From the NCBI GenBank assembly GCA_008360955.1, contig LUCM01007702.1, forward strand, positions 62,001 to 126,000: DNA of 64,000 nt, given 5' to 3'. Positions 12,600-23,029 of the stretch are shown here, piece by piece. A model generated the notes under the pieces. The model saw nothing but the letters and a program-made list of their open reading frames with translations, did no database searches and was not told the origin of the DNA. The stretch comes from Fasciolopsis buskii (lineage: Eukaryota > Platyhelminthes > Trematoda > Plagiorchiida > Fasciolidae). Position 1 is the stretch's first letter, and each line of letters opens with the position of its first letter. The translations under genes were made by a program, and so were the position numbers.

Positions 12600-14105
12600 T
12601 CGCAGGAGGCAACTTCTCCACCCGCGATAACTGGTAACGGCTGGTGCTGAATGTCAGCTGTTATTAGCTTGCAACGTTGTAAAAAAGTGAGGAATCAGAA
12701 GGAGTGAGGCTAGGAGGATAACTTTGATGTTATTTTGCTCAGAAAAATCAAAAACGTCTGTTTAGCACGCCAACGACGTAAAATGTAGTGGCTGCAATGG
12801 TGAAAATGACCGTTTTACGCTTTATATTATTGTTGCGGCTGCGAAAATAAATATGCATCTGTTTGCCTGATGATTGCGAAAAAAATGTCTATGTTTAATG
12901 TGCGATTTGTATAAACAGCCATATGCGTGTGTGCCCCAGGGTGATGTAGGATTTATATACATTTTTGCTCCATAATCATTATATAAATTTAGCTTGACAA
13001 GTTTATGCGCATAGCTATTCCATAAACCTATTCACAGTGGGAAAGATATGTACGTAAATGTAGAAATGAGTCTCTCTTTCTGTATATTCATATATATATA
13101 TGTATAAGTAAATAAATTCAGTGTGCTTCTTAGTGGATTTGTGTTTGTAAAATTATTTGGTGCATGAATTAGGCATGCTGATGCACAAACGTGATATATC
13201 CATATACATGTATGTATAGTAGACACATACGCATATGAACTTGTCTCTCTTTCTATATAGATAAATATCTATATAAACGTCTTTGCATGTTTCCACCATA
13301 CATGTACATCAAATACGTTGTTGCATCGACATGTACAAATGACGTCAGACATAAATGTTTATATGCTCTTGTTGCCCCATTTGGGAAGACTATATATGTA
13401 ATTGTAGAGGGTTGCTCCCTAATAAAAACATCGGCATAGCAATTAATGTCTACGCATGCTTGATTTCCCACATAATGTGACACATTATTTTCTTGTTCCT
13501 TGCTTAACGTGTAAATATGAGCATATATCCGTTAACCCCTTAGTCGTTTGATATATGCGTATATTGCAGTTTGCCATGTACGGTAGTAATACAAAACTTG
13601 AATGCCCAAGAGAAAAACGTACGCCCCTTCTGGCAGCCCCGGGCCACGTCTATCTTTATCTGTCAGGCATATATGGCTAATGACTCCTATAAGCGTCTCT
13701 AGACCAGCGCAAGCCTTTGTCTGCATCACCATACATTTCTTGCATTTGCATGTGTAAGGTTCACTAGTTCTTCTACTGCTATACGAATGAGCACCGAAGC
13801 CACACCTTTGTTGCGCAGGTGAAGGAAGACCCACGTACCAAAAACCTAGTGCACACAATGAAGCCATAACATAAATAATCTATTTTGGAAATCGGTGCTG
13901 GTAATCAAATACTCGTGGCCCCAAAGGAAGCCGTGGTGGCTTTCACGTCAATCCCGTCTCTCCTGCGGTCCTTGTTCTTCGCACGTCCGTCGTCTTCCGT
14001 GGGCCTCCTAGGTACTCTTCTTCCTCTTCGTCCATCCTACGTCGTCTTGGGCTCCTCGGGTCTATCTGCAACGGACATGGTGAATATTAATATTATTATT
14101 ACTTT
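12600..14105 (+). repeat. Repeat R2, copy A (probable MULE 3'-terminal region)
   Basis: This aligns by eye, in the same orientation and order, with 19,450-20,540. Shared blocks include CGATAACTGGTA (12,628 and 19,489), a segment around 12,680-12,790 and 19,540-19,640, and about 100 bases at 13,885-13,985 and 20,260-20,350. Read on the minus strand, both copies carry a short coding tail with a stop at the same place (EEQGPQERRD-stop-RESHHG versus KKQGPLQRRE-stop-HESNHG). Copy A joins directly onto the MULE coding remnant, so R2 is probably that element's C-terminal tail and 3' flank. A short (ATT)n run sits at 14,086-14,102. Confidence 0.6.
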
Positions 14106-14109
14106 TGCT

Positions 14110-15394
14110 GGTAGGCGATGCGCACAGACGTAAACTTCTTAGCCCAAGTAGTTGGCGCAGTGCGAGTGAATCCAACGTTGGCTTTGGTCGCATTGCAACC
14201 ACTCGCCTAAATCCACCAAGGGTTTCTCCAGTCTGCAGACTCCGCATAAGTCCTGTGTGACTGGTGAAAGTGGTGGCCAGGATTGCCTGCATTTCTTCAC
14301 CCTCTGCAGTCTGTAACCAGCAAGAAAACATCAAACGAGTGGATCTCATTAGGAGACCACGCTTTAAATGCCTGTTTTCTACTTCAACTCCATTACACCA
14401 GCTTCGGCGTATGCCGCTTGAAAGGCGTTCAACTGCGCCAAGCTGCGGTCGATGATTATCGTCTTGACAAAATCCGTTGCTGACAACATATCCTTCATGG
14501 CAACAATCGCCTCGCGGCAGTTTGCATCCACTTCGTCAGGGAGCAGAGCATAAAACACTGACTGTCCTAACCCACTATCGTCTACTATCATCGCATGCCA
14601 GAGAACGCACCCACCGCAGTTAAGCTGGTGGGTCGCGTCTGCTAACATGATTTCGCAGTGCCGCTCAGTTAAATGCCGAACACTATCCGGTGAGAAAAAC
14701 GCAAACCTAACAACATCCTTCCGTTCGAGTAACCTAAGACTGCCTTGTCCGCGCAATAAATCTTTAACGGAAACGACGTCGTTCCGGTCATCAATTAACC
14801 GGAATTGAGGCGTAAGACTGTTAATGTTCCGATTAGTGACCAGGGGGTTGACCTTATTCCGCGCATATTTAAAGACCTCCCTAGCATTCCCAAAAATTTA
14901 CAGTAGGCTCGTTACGCGCGCCTTCTGCTCTGCGGATAGCTTACGATTGCGCGCATAATAACGGTCAAGAAACCAATGGAAGGAATGATTGTTTTGCAGA
15001 CAACTTCCTACCACCTGATATTGCTTGTTAACTGCACGCAACATGACGAAAGCTAGGCTGTTTGTATTTAGAAATCTGCAAACAAATGTTACTTGAAAAG
15101 ATAACAGACATACCGACGACCACTTTGATTTCTGCGACGCTTGTGTACACAGCAGTACTTGATCCGACAGTAAGGAAAAGAAGGGAAAAGAGACCGCGAA
15201 TGCTCTCGTAGCCAACTTCCGGAGCTTACACTGTAATATTTATAAAATGATGTAAGCGTCATATGATGAAAAACCCTAAAATCACATTCACAATCGGAAA
15301 AACGGGTACAACAAAGGCGAAAGTAGCGGCTAAGCACTTCTGTATCATCAATATGGGCAGCAGTATCGTCCGCACGAACAGCCATGACAGCCAT
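14110..15394 (-). pseudogene. MULE (Mutator-like) transposase fossil with FAR1-like N-terminus and C-terminal PHD-like finger
   Basis: Read on the minus strand in shifting frames. (1) 15,394-15,060: FHHMTLTSFYKYYS, then FPYCRIKYCCVHKRRRNQSG, the fold of a FAR1/WRKY-GCM1-type DNA-binding zinc domain. (2) 15,060-14,900: a Cys/His-rich end (SCLQNNHSFHWF) and the linker YYARNRKLSAEQKARVTSLL. (3) 14,756-14,379: the MULE DDE core, with the first catalytic Asp in LADATH (about 14,640), the block DDSGLGQSVFYALLPDE, and the second Asp in IIIDRS (about 14,450). (4) 14,250-14,110: a PHD-like finger, CGVC...WLQCDQSQRWIHSHC...YVCAHR, with one zinc Cys changed to Ser and an in-frame stop. The segment holding the third catalytic Glu is missing between (3) and (4). 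It would have bound terminal repeats and cut them out. The element is inactive. Confidence 0.75.
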
Positions 15395-15499
15395 GGGAGC
15401 TCAAATGACGCGGTTTCCGGTTTAACATGTATTTATACCCAAAATCGTCCGTTTAAACAATGATCAGGTTCTCCAGACTACCAATTTCCATTTCCAAAA

Positions 15500-16950
15500 A
15501 TGTCCAATTACATTCATTCCATTTCCATAACAGTTCTTTTTTGGCTTCACAGGAGCGACTTTTCAACGTGGAAGTTTTGTCACTATCCCGTTTTCGTAAT
15601 TGGGCTTTACTGCGGGATGCAAAAGCCGCAAAATGTGCATGCCTATTTAGGTGATCTTCATCATCAAATGAGGATAATTCTTGCTGGAGGAATAGAGCTA
15701 CGACGTGTTCCAACCTTAGTACCCGTCTCCTTAGCGAGCATTATAGCGGATACGCCGGCGAAGGCCTTAGTAAAGCAGGTCAAATGTCATAGTGGCCATT
15801 ACAATTTTCCTCGATGTACCATTCGAGGTTGAAAAGTTTTGCGGCTGGTCGTCTTCACTGATAGCAGTTGGGGAAGGAGAACTGCTGTAGATTTCAGGTC
15901 TTGGAGACACGCGGAACTTCACACTGGTGATTCGCCATTTGAGAGTATTAACAATGATATGATCCAATATTTTCCCTCGGATTACATGCACATTATGCGC
16001 CTTGGTACAACCAAGAGAATGTTGCAACATTGGTTGCGGTGCGGTGCGCCCAGAAGAGTGCTTTTTTCAACGCAGGTGTAGCAGCGACTAAATGATGATT
16101 TCCAGAAAATCCGACCGCTGATGTCCTGCGAATTCACACGTGTTTTTTGCGCGATGAATGACTTGGATCACTGGAAGGCATCAGAATACCGACAGTCTTT
16201 GATGTGCATCGGGCCCGTGGTTCAGAAAGATGTCCTTCCACGGGAAAACTACGAAAACTTCGTGAACTTCTCATTTGCCGCGTAAGTTATTTGCAGCGGC
16301 AGGTGGCGCAACCATTATTTGGAATGTCTGAACCAACACTGAGCAATCATGGTCGGCGACTTTATAAAACTTTAAGGCCTTACTGAATCAACATTTAACC
16401 TTCACGCCTGGGTGCATGTTTGCGATGATGTGCGCATTTACGGATTACTGGATGCATTTTCGGCTTTTCCATTCGAATCGTACATGCCAAATATTGGGCA
16501 TTGCATCACAAGCCGTAATATGATTGCCAAACAGGTATTACGTCGCACAGCAGAGCGTTTGGCGGAATCTTCCCCTCAGGCAGAAAATTCCCTTCACAGA
16601 TGATACTTTGTCATGTGCAATCGCTAAATGCCATGTCGGCGGAAAACCTATGCAACTGAAGCACACGATATACAGCAACAAATCTCCGAACAATGGTTTC
16701 TTGGTACGTTCAAATCCGGCTGTAATAGTTGATTTTGATGACAACCATGCGTACTATCGGGAGTACACCCTAACGGAATATTTTTTTAAAAGAACAGTAA
16801 CATCAGACCACCTGAAAATTGTCTTCCGCCATCAGCTGCCAGAGACCGCTGAGGAATGTTGCGAAAGAGAAATCAACTGTAGGGGCTACTTCTAACCTAC
16901 CGTGATGCAGTTGCATTTTATCCCGTTGTGCACAGTTAGCCATCATGGAA
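15500..16950 (+). pseudogene. CACTA/EnSpm-like transposase fossil
   Basis: The plus-strand frames follow an animal CACTA-type transposase in order: a cysteine-bearing block GLYCGMQKPQNVHAYLGD (about 15,600), a zinc-knuckle-like K.VK.HSGHYNFPRCTIRG (about 15,770-15,830), SWRHAELHTGDSPFESI, YMHIMRLGTTKRMLQHWL, EFTR..., LDHWKASEYRQSLMCIGPVV (about 16,170), then HVCDDVRIYGLLDAFSAFPFES (two pieces around 16,420-16,480) and VLRRTAERLAE. The C-terminal block VGGKPMQLKHTIYSNKSPNN and VDFDDNHAYYREY is in the frame starting at 16,524. At least four stops and frameshifts interrupt it. It lies about 100 bp from the start of the minus-strand MULE fossil, head-to-head, and is followed in the same direction by the DUF4806 gene. 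Schistosomes are known to carry CACTA-related transposons; the subfamily here is inferred. Confidence 0.75.
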
Positions 16951-16969
16951 AGTTAGCAAATTAAATTGT

Positions 16970-18482
16970 TGATATCGTTTTGCTTTCAAGTGTTTTGTCA
17001 TTGAATTTGAGGAGGAGAATTCGGTTGCCGACGTGAATGATTTGAGGATGAATGGGATAGAATACGTCTTGTGGCCCTTTATCCTTTTACTGCGAGTGAA
17101 GATGGTGAAAAACGGCCTGCTCCGCCCGCTAATAGCAAAATCCATCGCTTTACAGCGCATCACATTCTATGTAAGTTGGATATTTTCCTTTTCATTATTC
17201 GGTTGCAGCGGACTACAACCAGGCAATCAAAGTGCAGATTTTGGAAGAACTGTCAGAGCTACCGTCCTCCGACGCCGCCGTCATTTTAGACCGCTATGGA
17301 AAACGACCTTTGTAAGTCACACAAACCCGATCACGATTATTAAACCCATCGTTCTAAGTAGCTTCGAGGATGACATTCCATATGCTGCAAAAGTAAAGAG
17401 ATGAGCGGGAATACTCACGGAGCCACCGGAGATAGAGTATGTCATTATTCGTTCAGGGATCAACGTTAAAGACATTGGAATTAAATATCCAAGGCCTCAA
17501 TACTTCTGCGTAAGTTCCTTTTAGTTCATCCTCATTAAACTTTTGTAGGGAATTACTGCGGTTCATGCCAAACACTTCTACTCTCATCCCTAGCCCAAGG
17601 AACCGAAATTCTCGGTGAGCGTTTTGTCCGATTGTCTAATATATTCAGGAAAAAGGCGTCCAGTGCTTACCCAGCAACAGCAAGCCCGTCGAAGGGATAA
17701 AGACTCAGCGATCCATGGCAGAATGGGGCAAAAAGAATTACCATGATAGTGAACGATTCTAACTGACAACAGTAATTATAAGGTGCTTTCGTTTCTATTG
17801 AGGAATCCTTGGAGGAAATTAAAATGGAGCTTAATATCATTCAACAATAAGTGATCCTTGCAAATCCAATAAAGAGAACTCAGTGGGAATTCCCGTGGAC
17901 AACTTGGTGTCCTTCCGAAGATTAAATGAAAAACTACAGGACACCAGTTACTGTCAACGATTGGTAATATGCGCTTTGATGACCCTGTAACTTCGCAGGC
18001 AAACCTCTTGCAAATCGTCTCCGGTGGAACATACGGTGCCTCCACTCGTGACGTCTTGCACCACCTAATGACAACGGAATGCTTGGGGCAACTCATTATG
18101 AATAGAGCCCATGACGAAACGGCTTTGGCCGGGACAAATGTGTGCTCCCTGGTAGTAGGTAAGTAATAATTTTAAACATGATTGTTTCTTAGACGTTGTT
18201 ACTCGGCACGACTACCCCGGGGCAACGGTATCCAACATTTGCAAAAAAGATGAGGCGTTGTTTACAGGGCAGCAGAACAATGGCACGGGGGGAATGGAAT
18301 GAAAAATTCCGAAGCATCGCTGTACAACATTCGTCCGACGAGGTGAGACACTGCCTACTAATGAAAGACGTGCACTGTCACCATATGATGACTGCATGTT
18401 TCAGTTTACCTTGCATATATATATGTCACTTTGTTATTTGTCGGAGAGTTGCTTATTCCTTGTTTGCTCAAACGTTCGTACA
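16970..18482 (+). pseudogene. Spliced DUF4806-type gene of the CACTA-like element (degenerate)
   Basis: Exon 1 (about 16,997-17,170) encodes VIEFEEENSVADV and VLWPF, the usual N-terminus of DUF4806 proteins, with one frameshift at about 17,075, then SEDGEKRPAPPAN. Five exons join across introns 17,171-17,208, 17,312-17,358, 17,510-17,548 and 17,615-17,648, all with GT(A/G)AG-like donors and AG acceptors. Splice phases are 1, 2, 0 and 0 and agree on both sides. After a damaged stretch, the frame resumes at 17,880 (NLVSFRRLNEKLQD), crosses intron 17,964-17,998 in phase 0, and gives the DUF4806 core (LLQIVSGGTYGAST, VLHHLMTTECLG) in 17,999-18,158. Intron 18,159-18,192 then leads to a last exon from 18,193, open to 18,482. 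Stops at 17,402 (TGA), 17,591 (TAG) and 17,760 (TAA) make it non-functional. DUF4806 proteins have no established biochemical role; adjacency to the transposase suggests an accessory transposition or silencing-related role, which is inference. Confidence 0.7.
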
Positions 18483-19040
18483 TAAATGTACATGGAGTAG
18501 TATTGTCATTCTTATCACAGTTGGCCATTTTTTAAGCAAATAAATAATTGATTATGCGCAGCTGAATGCGTTAAATTCATTAAGGAGCCGTTATGCTCAT
18601 CTGAATGCACTCAGTTCATGCCCACCTTCCTTTCATTTCAGCATACGGAAAAATTGCAAGTGAATACTGAATCGTTACGAGCTGATACTTCCACGCCGCC
18701 AGACAGCATTTGATGTACACTGTTGATTTAATATTTTAATGCGTTTTCCAATGTCAACATTGGACCCATTTATGTTACTGCGAACCGTTGCATTAAGCAA
18801 GAACACTTATGTATGCAGATCAACGGAGGGGCAGTATGGGCATAGTGAACTCGAATCTAGATTAAGTTTGAGCGTCATAGAATTTCTTTGTGTGAGAAAT
18901 TATATTAGCTGCTTAGTAAGGTTAGTTGGCAGATTTTGCGAGGACATTTAGCAGAATGCACAACGGGATTTTTACGGGCGATTCTGCAAAACAGTCCCCG
19001 AAAGGATCCCCTGTTGTTGCAAAGTGACTTTTGTGGTCGG
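18483..19040. other. No recognised gene
   Basis: AT-rich flank of the DUF4806 gene. It contains a short palindromic box (TGAATGC.TT..TTCAT, repeated near 18,560 and 18,600) but no CACTA-type terminal repeat that I can demonstrate. Confidence 0.4.
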
Positions 19041-19044
19041 TTTT

Positions 19045-19092
19045 GGGGTCTGTGGGGGGTCGGTTTGGGGACCTTTTGGGGACTATTTGGGA
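19045..19092 (+). other. G-run cluster with G-quadruplex potential
   Basis: Five runs of three to six G occur in 48 bases on the plus strand, separated by 5-7 nt (GGGG at 19,045, GGGGGG at 19,054, GGGG at 19,067, GGGG at 19,077, GGG at 19,090). This satisfies the usual four-run, short-loop quadruplex rule. It stands out against the AT-rich surroundings. The frame through it (18,936-19,181) reads a Trp/Gly-rich peptide that is only a by-product of the G runs. Confidence 0.6.
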
Positions 19093-19449
19093 TCTTTTTG
19101 AGGGCATTTGTGCCGATTGCGTTTGACTTAAAAGTTATACTATTATTTACCAACCGAATTGGAGAGAAGCATATTTGGTAGTACCGTGATGTCATAGTTA
19201 CCCCACACATCTCGGCGGGGCATGTGATTCAAATATGAGAGCAGTGTAAGAGGTTATCCTGAGTGAAAGTCTTTTTGGGAATAAATTCAATTGAATTTCG
19301 GCATGAAACATCGCGTTCACACGTACATCGGAGATACGTTCTGCAAGCGTGAAATTCATTTTGGGGCGGCTTTGGATGTATTGACGGCTTTTCTACCCTG
19401 AAAAATGGCCGTTTTGCGGTCGTTCAAATTGCTGAGCGTCGTTTGTCTA
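19093..19449. other. No recognised gene
   Basis: AT-rich spacer between the G-run cluster and repeat R2 copy B; no open frame or motif stands out. Confidence 0.4.
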
Positions 19450-20540
19450 CCCGCAGGTTCTTTTTGTGCCCAGAAGTTCCCGGCGCACGATAACTGGTAT
19501 CGCATGTTGCTAAATGCCTACTGGTGATGAGTTGGTGAAGTTGTAAAACGAAAAGCGTGAAGGAGCCAGACTAGGTGTAGAATATGAATGCCATTTTCCA
19601 AGAAAAATAGAAAAAGTCGGTTTATCATGCCGAAGCCGTAAAATTCACTGTTTTTTGTTGCGTGATTTAGTTAAAGCGCAATATTACCATATATGCGTAT
19701 ACGTTTACCTAATTAGGTCAGCGGAAAAATTGTTTTGGCAGTATGCGTACTAATGACTGTATACGGGATAACGTGGCGGTAAACATGGGCATGCATATGC
19801 AGGTATAAAATACGCGGAATGCCCACTCTGCATACTGTTTCCGGATGCGTAAGGGGTGAACTAACTGCACCTTTGGGCACGTATGCGTTTGCATGAACGC
19901 CTGTGCCTAATTTACCTGCTAACTTAGGCGAGACAATGTGATCATTAACTTATAAACGAAAAAATATGTGCACCCGTTTATAGCCGCAGGCATATCTCGA
20001 CCCGCATCTATCCCTAGTTAGGTATATGTGGCTAGCGATATCTACAAACATTTCACCTCCTACCCATGCGTATGCCTATGAAATCATAAATTTCTTACAG
20101 TTACATGCGTACGGTTTACTAGGTGAACGGACTACTGGTTAACGCGATCGGACCTTCTGTGGAAGAACCGAAGATCCCGCCGCTGTTGCACACGTGAAAG
20201 AAGAATCGTGTAGCAGCAACCAAATGCATACAATAGGGGAATTAAAGAAGCAACCGACGTTGGCAATCGGTTATGGTTTTCAAATAGTGGTGGCCTTAGA
20301 CAAGGGCCGTGGTTGCTTTCATGTCATTCCCTTCGCTGCAGCGGTCCTTGTTTCTTGGATCCACGTCGGCTGCTGTAAGCCTGAAGGTCCTCTGTTTTCG
20401 TCGTACGCTGCCGTGGACCTTGGAAATGGCAAATCTGAACGAAATGCACTGTTCGTCTTGCTTGAGGATGTTTGGGCCTGATAATGCTTCGAAGGATGAC
20501 GGCCGCCGCCAGGAATGACTTGGTCGACGGTGTTAGTTAT
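19450..20540 (+). repeat. Repeat R2, copy B
   Basis: This is the second copy of R2, collinear with 12,600-14,105 but shorter, with deletions around 19,700-20,250. It carries the same minus-strand terminal coding tail and stop, but no MULE core or PHD-like finger follows it beyond 20,540. It therefore looks like the severed 3' end of another MULE copy in the same orientation. Confidence 0.55.
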
Positions 20541-21058
20541 AACTATACATCTGCACCAAACTTCACCAGCTACCGATTGTGTGTCTTGTCCGCATAAAAT
20601 TAATAAATTCAGGCCTTCCACTGCCAGAGATTTCGTGAATTGAGGGTTTGTTTTTACTCTGACTAACTTACACTTCATGCTGAACGATGGCGATGATGAC
20701 CCTTTGTAATTGTATTGCGTGAACTTTTGCGTACGAAAGTAATTTCGTATTTCACCAGAAAATATGTGATGACGAAACTAAAAATTGGAAAACGTTTACT
20801 CTCATCACCTTGCAAAACTGGAAAAACTTATCGAGGCATAATCAGAACACAGGCTGCCCAGGAATTCGGCTAAACACAGTTAGGGTTTGCCAAAATGACT
20901 GCTAAATATGGGACAGTGGAGCTTTTATAGGTGTTGATTCTGGACGGTATGGGACAAAAAGCGGATCGTATAGAAATACAAAAGTAAGGGTTTGAAAGAT
21001 CGTTGTGCAAAGGATGCTCAGGATCAGAAAGAATTTTGTTAGCAAATTTCTCACATGT
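20541..21058. other. No recognised gene
   Basis: Spacer between R2 copy B and the 3' side of LINE B. It may include the LINE B 3' UTR; no motif supports that directly. Confidence 0.4.
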
Positions 21059-22160
21059 TCATTGATGTTGATCACACAGAATAAGGGACAATTCAGTTAG
21101 TCGCATGAAGGACACATAGCTAATAATTGATAACCACCGGCGAGTAATTTTAAGGTCTTTTCGAAGTAAACCGGGAAAAATAACAGAAGAATCGTAAAGA
21201 GGGATTGAAAAACACATTGGCATATAAAGTGTTTTTGCGTTGATGACAGGTGTTTCGGATGGGTGGGCTGATTTAGAGAGGGAACGGATATTCAAAACAT
21301 TTAGATGTGTTGAGACGCGTATCAGCTTGTGCAGAGGAATCAAAACCCGGAGATAGGTTGTTGGTAAACTGAAACTCATTGTTCTTCGAAATGGCTTGAG
21401 AAAGTGCAACATCATCAGCATACTTAAACAAATAACGAGGGGAGCTAGTTGATAAGTCGCTGTTTTAAGTAAAGATGAGAATCGATTAAACAACAGCACC
21501 CCGAAGCACTCCTGAGTCGTTAATCAACTGTTTTGAAGTTGTACCTTCCACTCGTGTGCACTGGGTTCAGTTAATAAGGCGATCAGACCGGGTGGCTAAT
21601 AAAGGCGTGGGACAGCCAAATTTTTTCAGTTAATGAAATAGAACAGACCATGGGACTGAAGTAATTGTTGATAAATAGTCTCTAAAGGCGCAAAGCAAAG
21701 ATTTTGTCGATGCATTCAGGGAATTACAAATGTGGTGATTGAGGGAGGCGACAGCGTCAAAAGTGGGCTTGTTCGATTTATAGGCAAGTTGAAAAGGGTC
21801 GTCAGGATAGCGAATAGAAGAAAGCAGGCGTTCAAGTATAGCACGCTCCATCAGTTTAAGACCAGATGTCAGGGCGGTGATGCTAACGCAGTGGAACTGC
21901 TAGATGTTGGAATGGAAATAATAGTGACGGTTCTCCAGCAGTCAGGGATGGAAGGTGAGATTAATGACGGGTTTATTAGAGAAGTAAATGCGTCAGTCAG
22001 TGCCACAGCACCATGCCTTAGATGATCTGAAGTCAGACTGTCAAGACCAACCCCTGTGGCAATTTCGGTAGTGTTGATAAGGTCGAGCGCCTCTGCTCTA
22101 GAAAAAACTTGTGACTGTCACATCATCACCCTGACCAAATATGACCAGGGTATAAGTGGA
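21059..22160 (-). pseudogene. LINE B, CR1/L2-like reverse transcriptase
   Basis: Read on the minus strand. From about 22,110 the frame gives FSRAEALDLINTTEIATGVG and SDHLRHGAVALTDAFTSLIN, then P.CW..V.I.SIPT, the conserved N-terminal RT region (INxxxATGxDGL, lPxxWKxAxIxPIPK). The block 21,851-21,650 has ERAILERLL, DPFQLAYKSNKPTFDAVASL and FRDYLSTI, matching QFAYRxxRSTxDAVxxL and motif A FLDYSSAFNTI with about three residues deleted. After a gap and frameshift, KYADDVALSQAI (about 21,400-21,425) is an intact motif C, followed by LNTSKC. A further 80 codons to 21,059 form the thumb. It copies the element's RNA at the target. Several stops make it inactive. Confidence 0.75.
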
Positions 22161-23029
22161 AGGATGGACGAAAGCATGATTGACGCTGTGGACATCCACA
22201 GGACATTTCACATGTTTGTTCTTCTTTCCAAATGACAGTCGAAAGTCTTGCCATAGGAATCGGTCGTTGTTACCACTCGAGAATTGTCTGGCGAGCGTCA
22301 TGTCGATGCGTTGGATTTCAGGTTTTATTAGACTGGAAATGTGCCGCATGCTTCAGTTTTTGCTGGGTACGTAGAAGTGCTTCCTGCGTCTTCCTAGAGA
22401 TTTCACTTTCTGAATGGAGTTACGGCCATTTGAAACGAATTTTGTTTTTGAGGGGCAGCAGACATCGGAGATTGCATTGGCCGTCTCTGTGAAACGTTTG
22501 CCATTGTCGTTGAGCAGGGGTTTAAAAGAGAAGCAGAGGGGTGTCAGTGAAAGGGATTTCTGAAGCAGAATAAGGCTGGGATTTGTTTGTTTGCCTGAGG
22601 GAATGGAAGTTTGACCTAGGGTGCATCTTGAGTCTTAAGAGAAGCAAACTTTCTGATAGTGTGTATTTAAAGGCTACCTGCCGGCCAGCACAAGAAATGG
22701 GTAAGATCTTTGAAGTGCAGCAATGCGTAATCCCATTCCGTCCTGAGAAACTACGGTTTTTAAACAGCAATAATTCCGGTCGATTATAGTGTAGAACGGG
22801 GACCATAACGGAACTGAAAATGCCACAAGAATTCAAGGAAAAAGCGATGGCTGAGTTGCGGAACAGGCAGTCAGAGGACGCGCGGTGCCTTGCCTTCATG
22901 GACATCCGCAGTTCTATTTTCACACTGGATTTACAATTCCTATCTAGGTGTTGTTGTGAGTCAGTTCAGTGTAAATCAGCACTTTCAGAACGAAATTTCG
23001 AATTCCAGTCACTCTAAGAGTCCTTATTA
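22161..23029 (-). other. Probable endonuclease-RT linker of LINE B, weakly supported
   Basis: The minus-strand frame 22,349-22,098 (HPSTYTLVIFGQGDDVTVTS) runs directly into the RT N-terminus of LINE B with one stop, so it is the linker preceding it. Farther upstream, 22,923-22,522 is open for 133 codons but I cannot match it to an endonuclease block. The 5' part of LINE B may be missing or too decayed. Confidence 0.4.

Noticed and set aside
18936..19181. Trp/Gly-repeat open frame
   Set aside because: The repeats come from the G-run cluster; no start context or family supports a protein.
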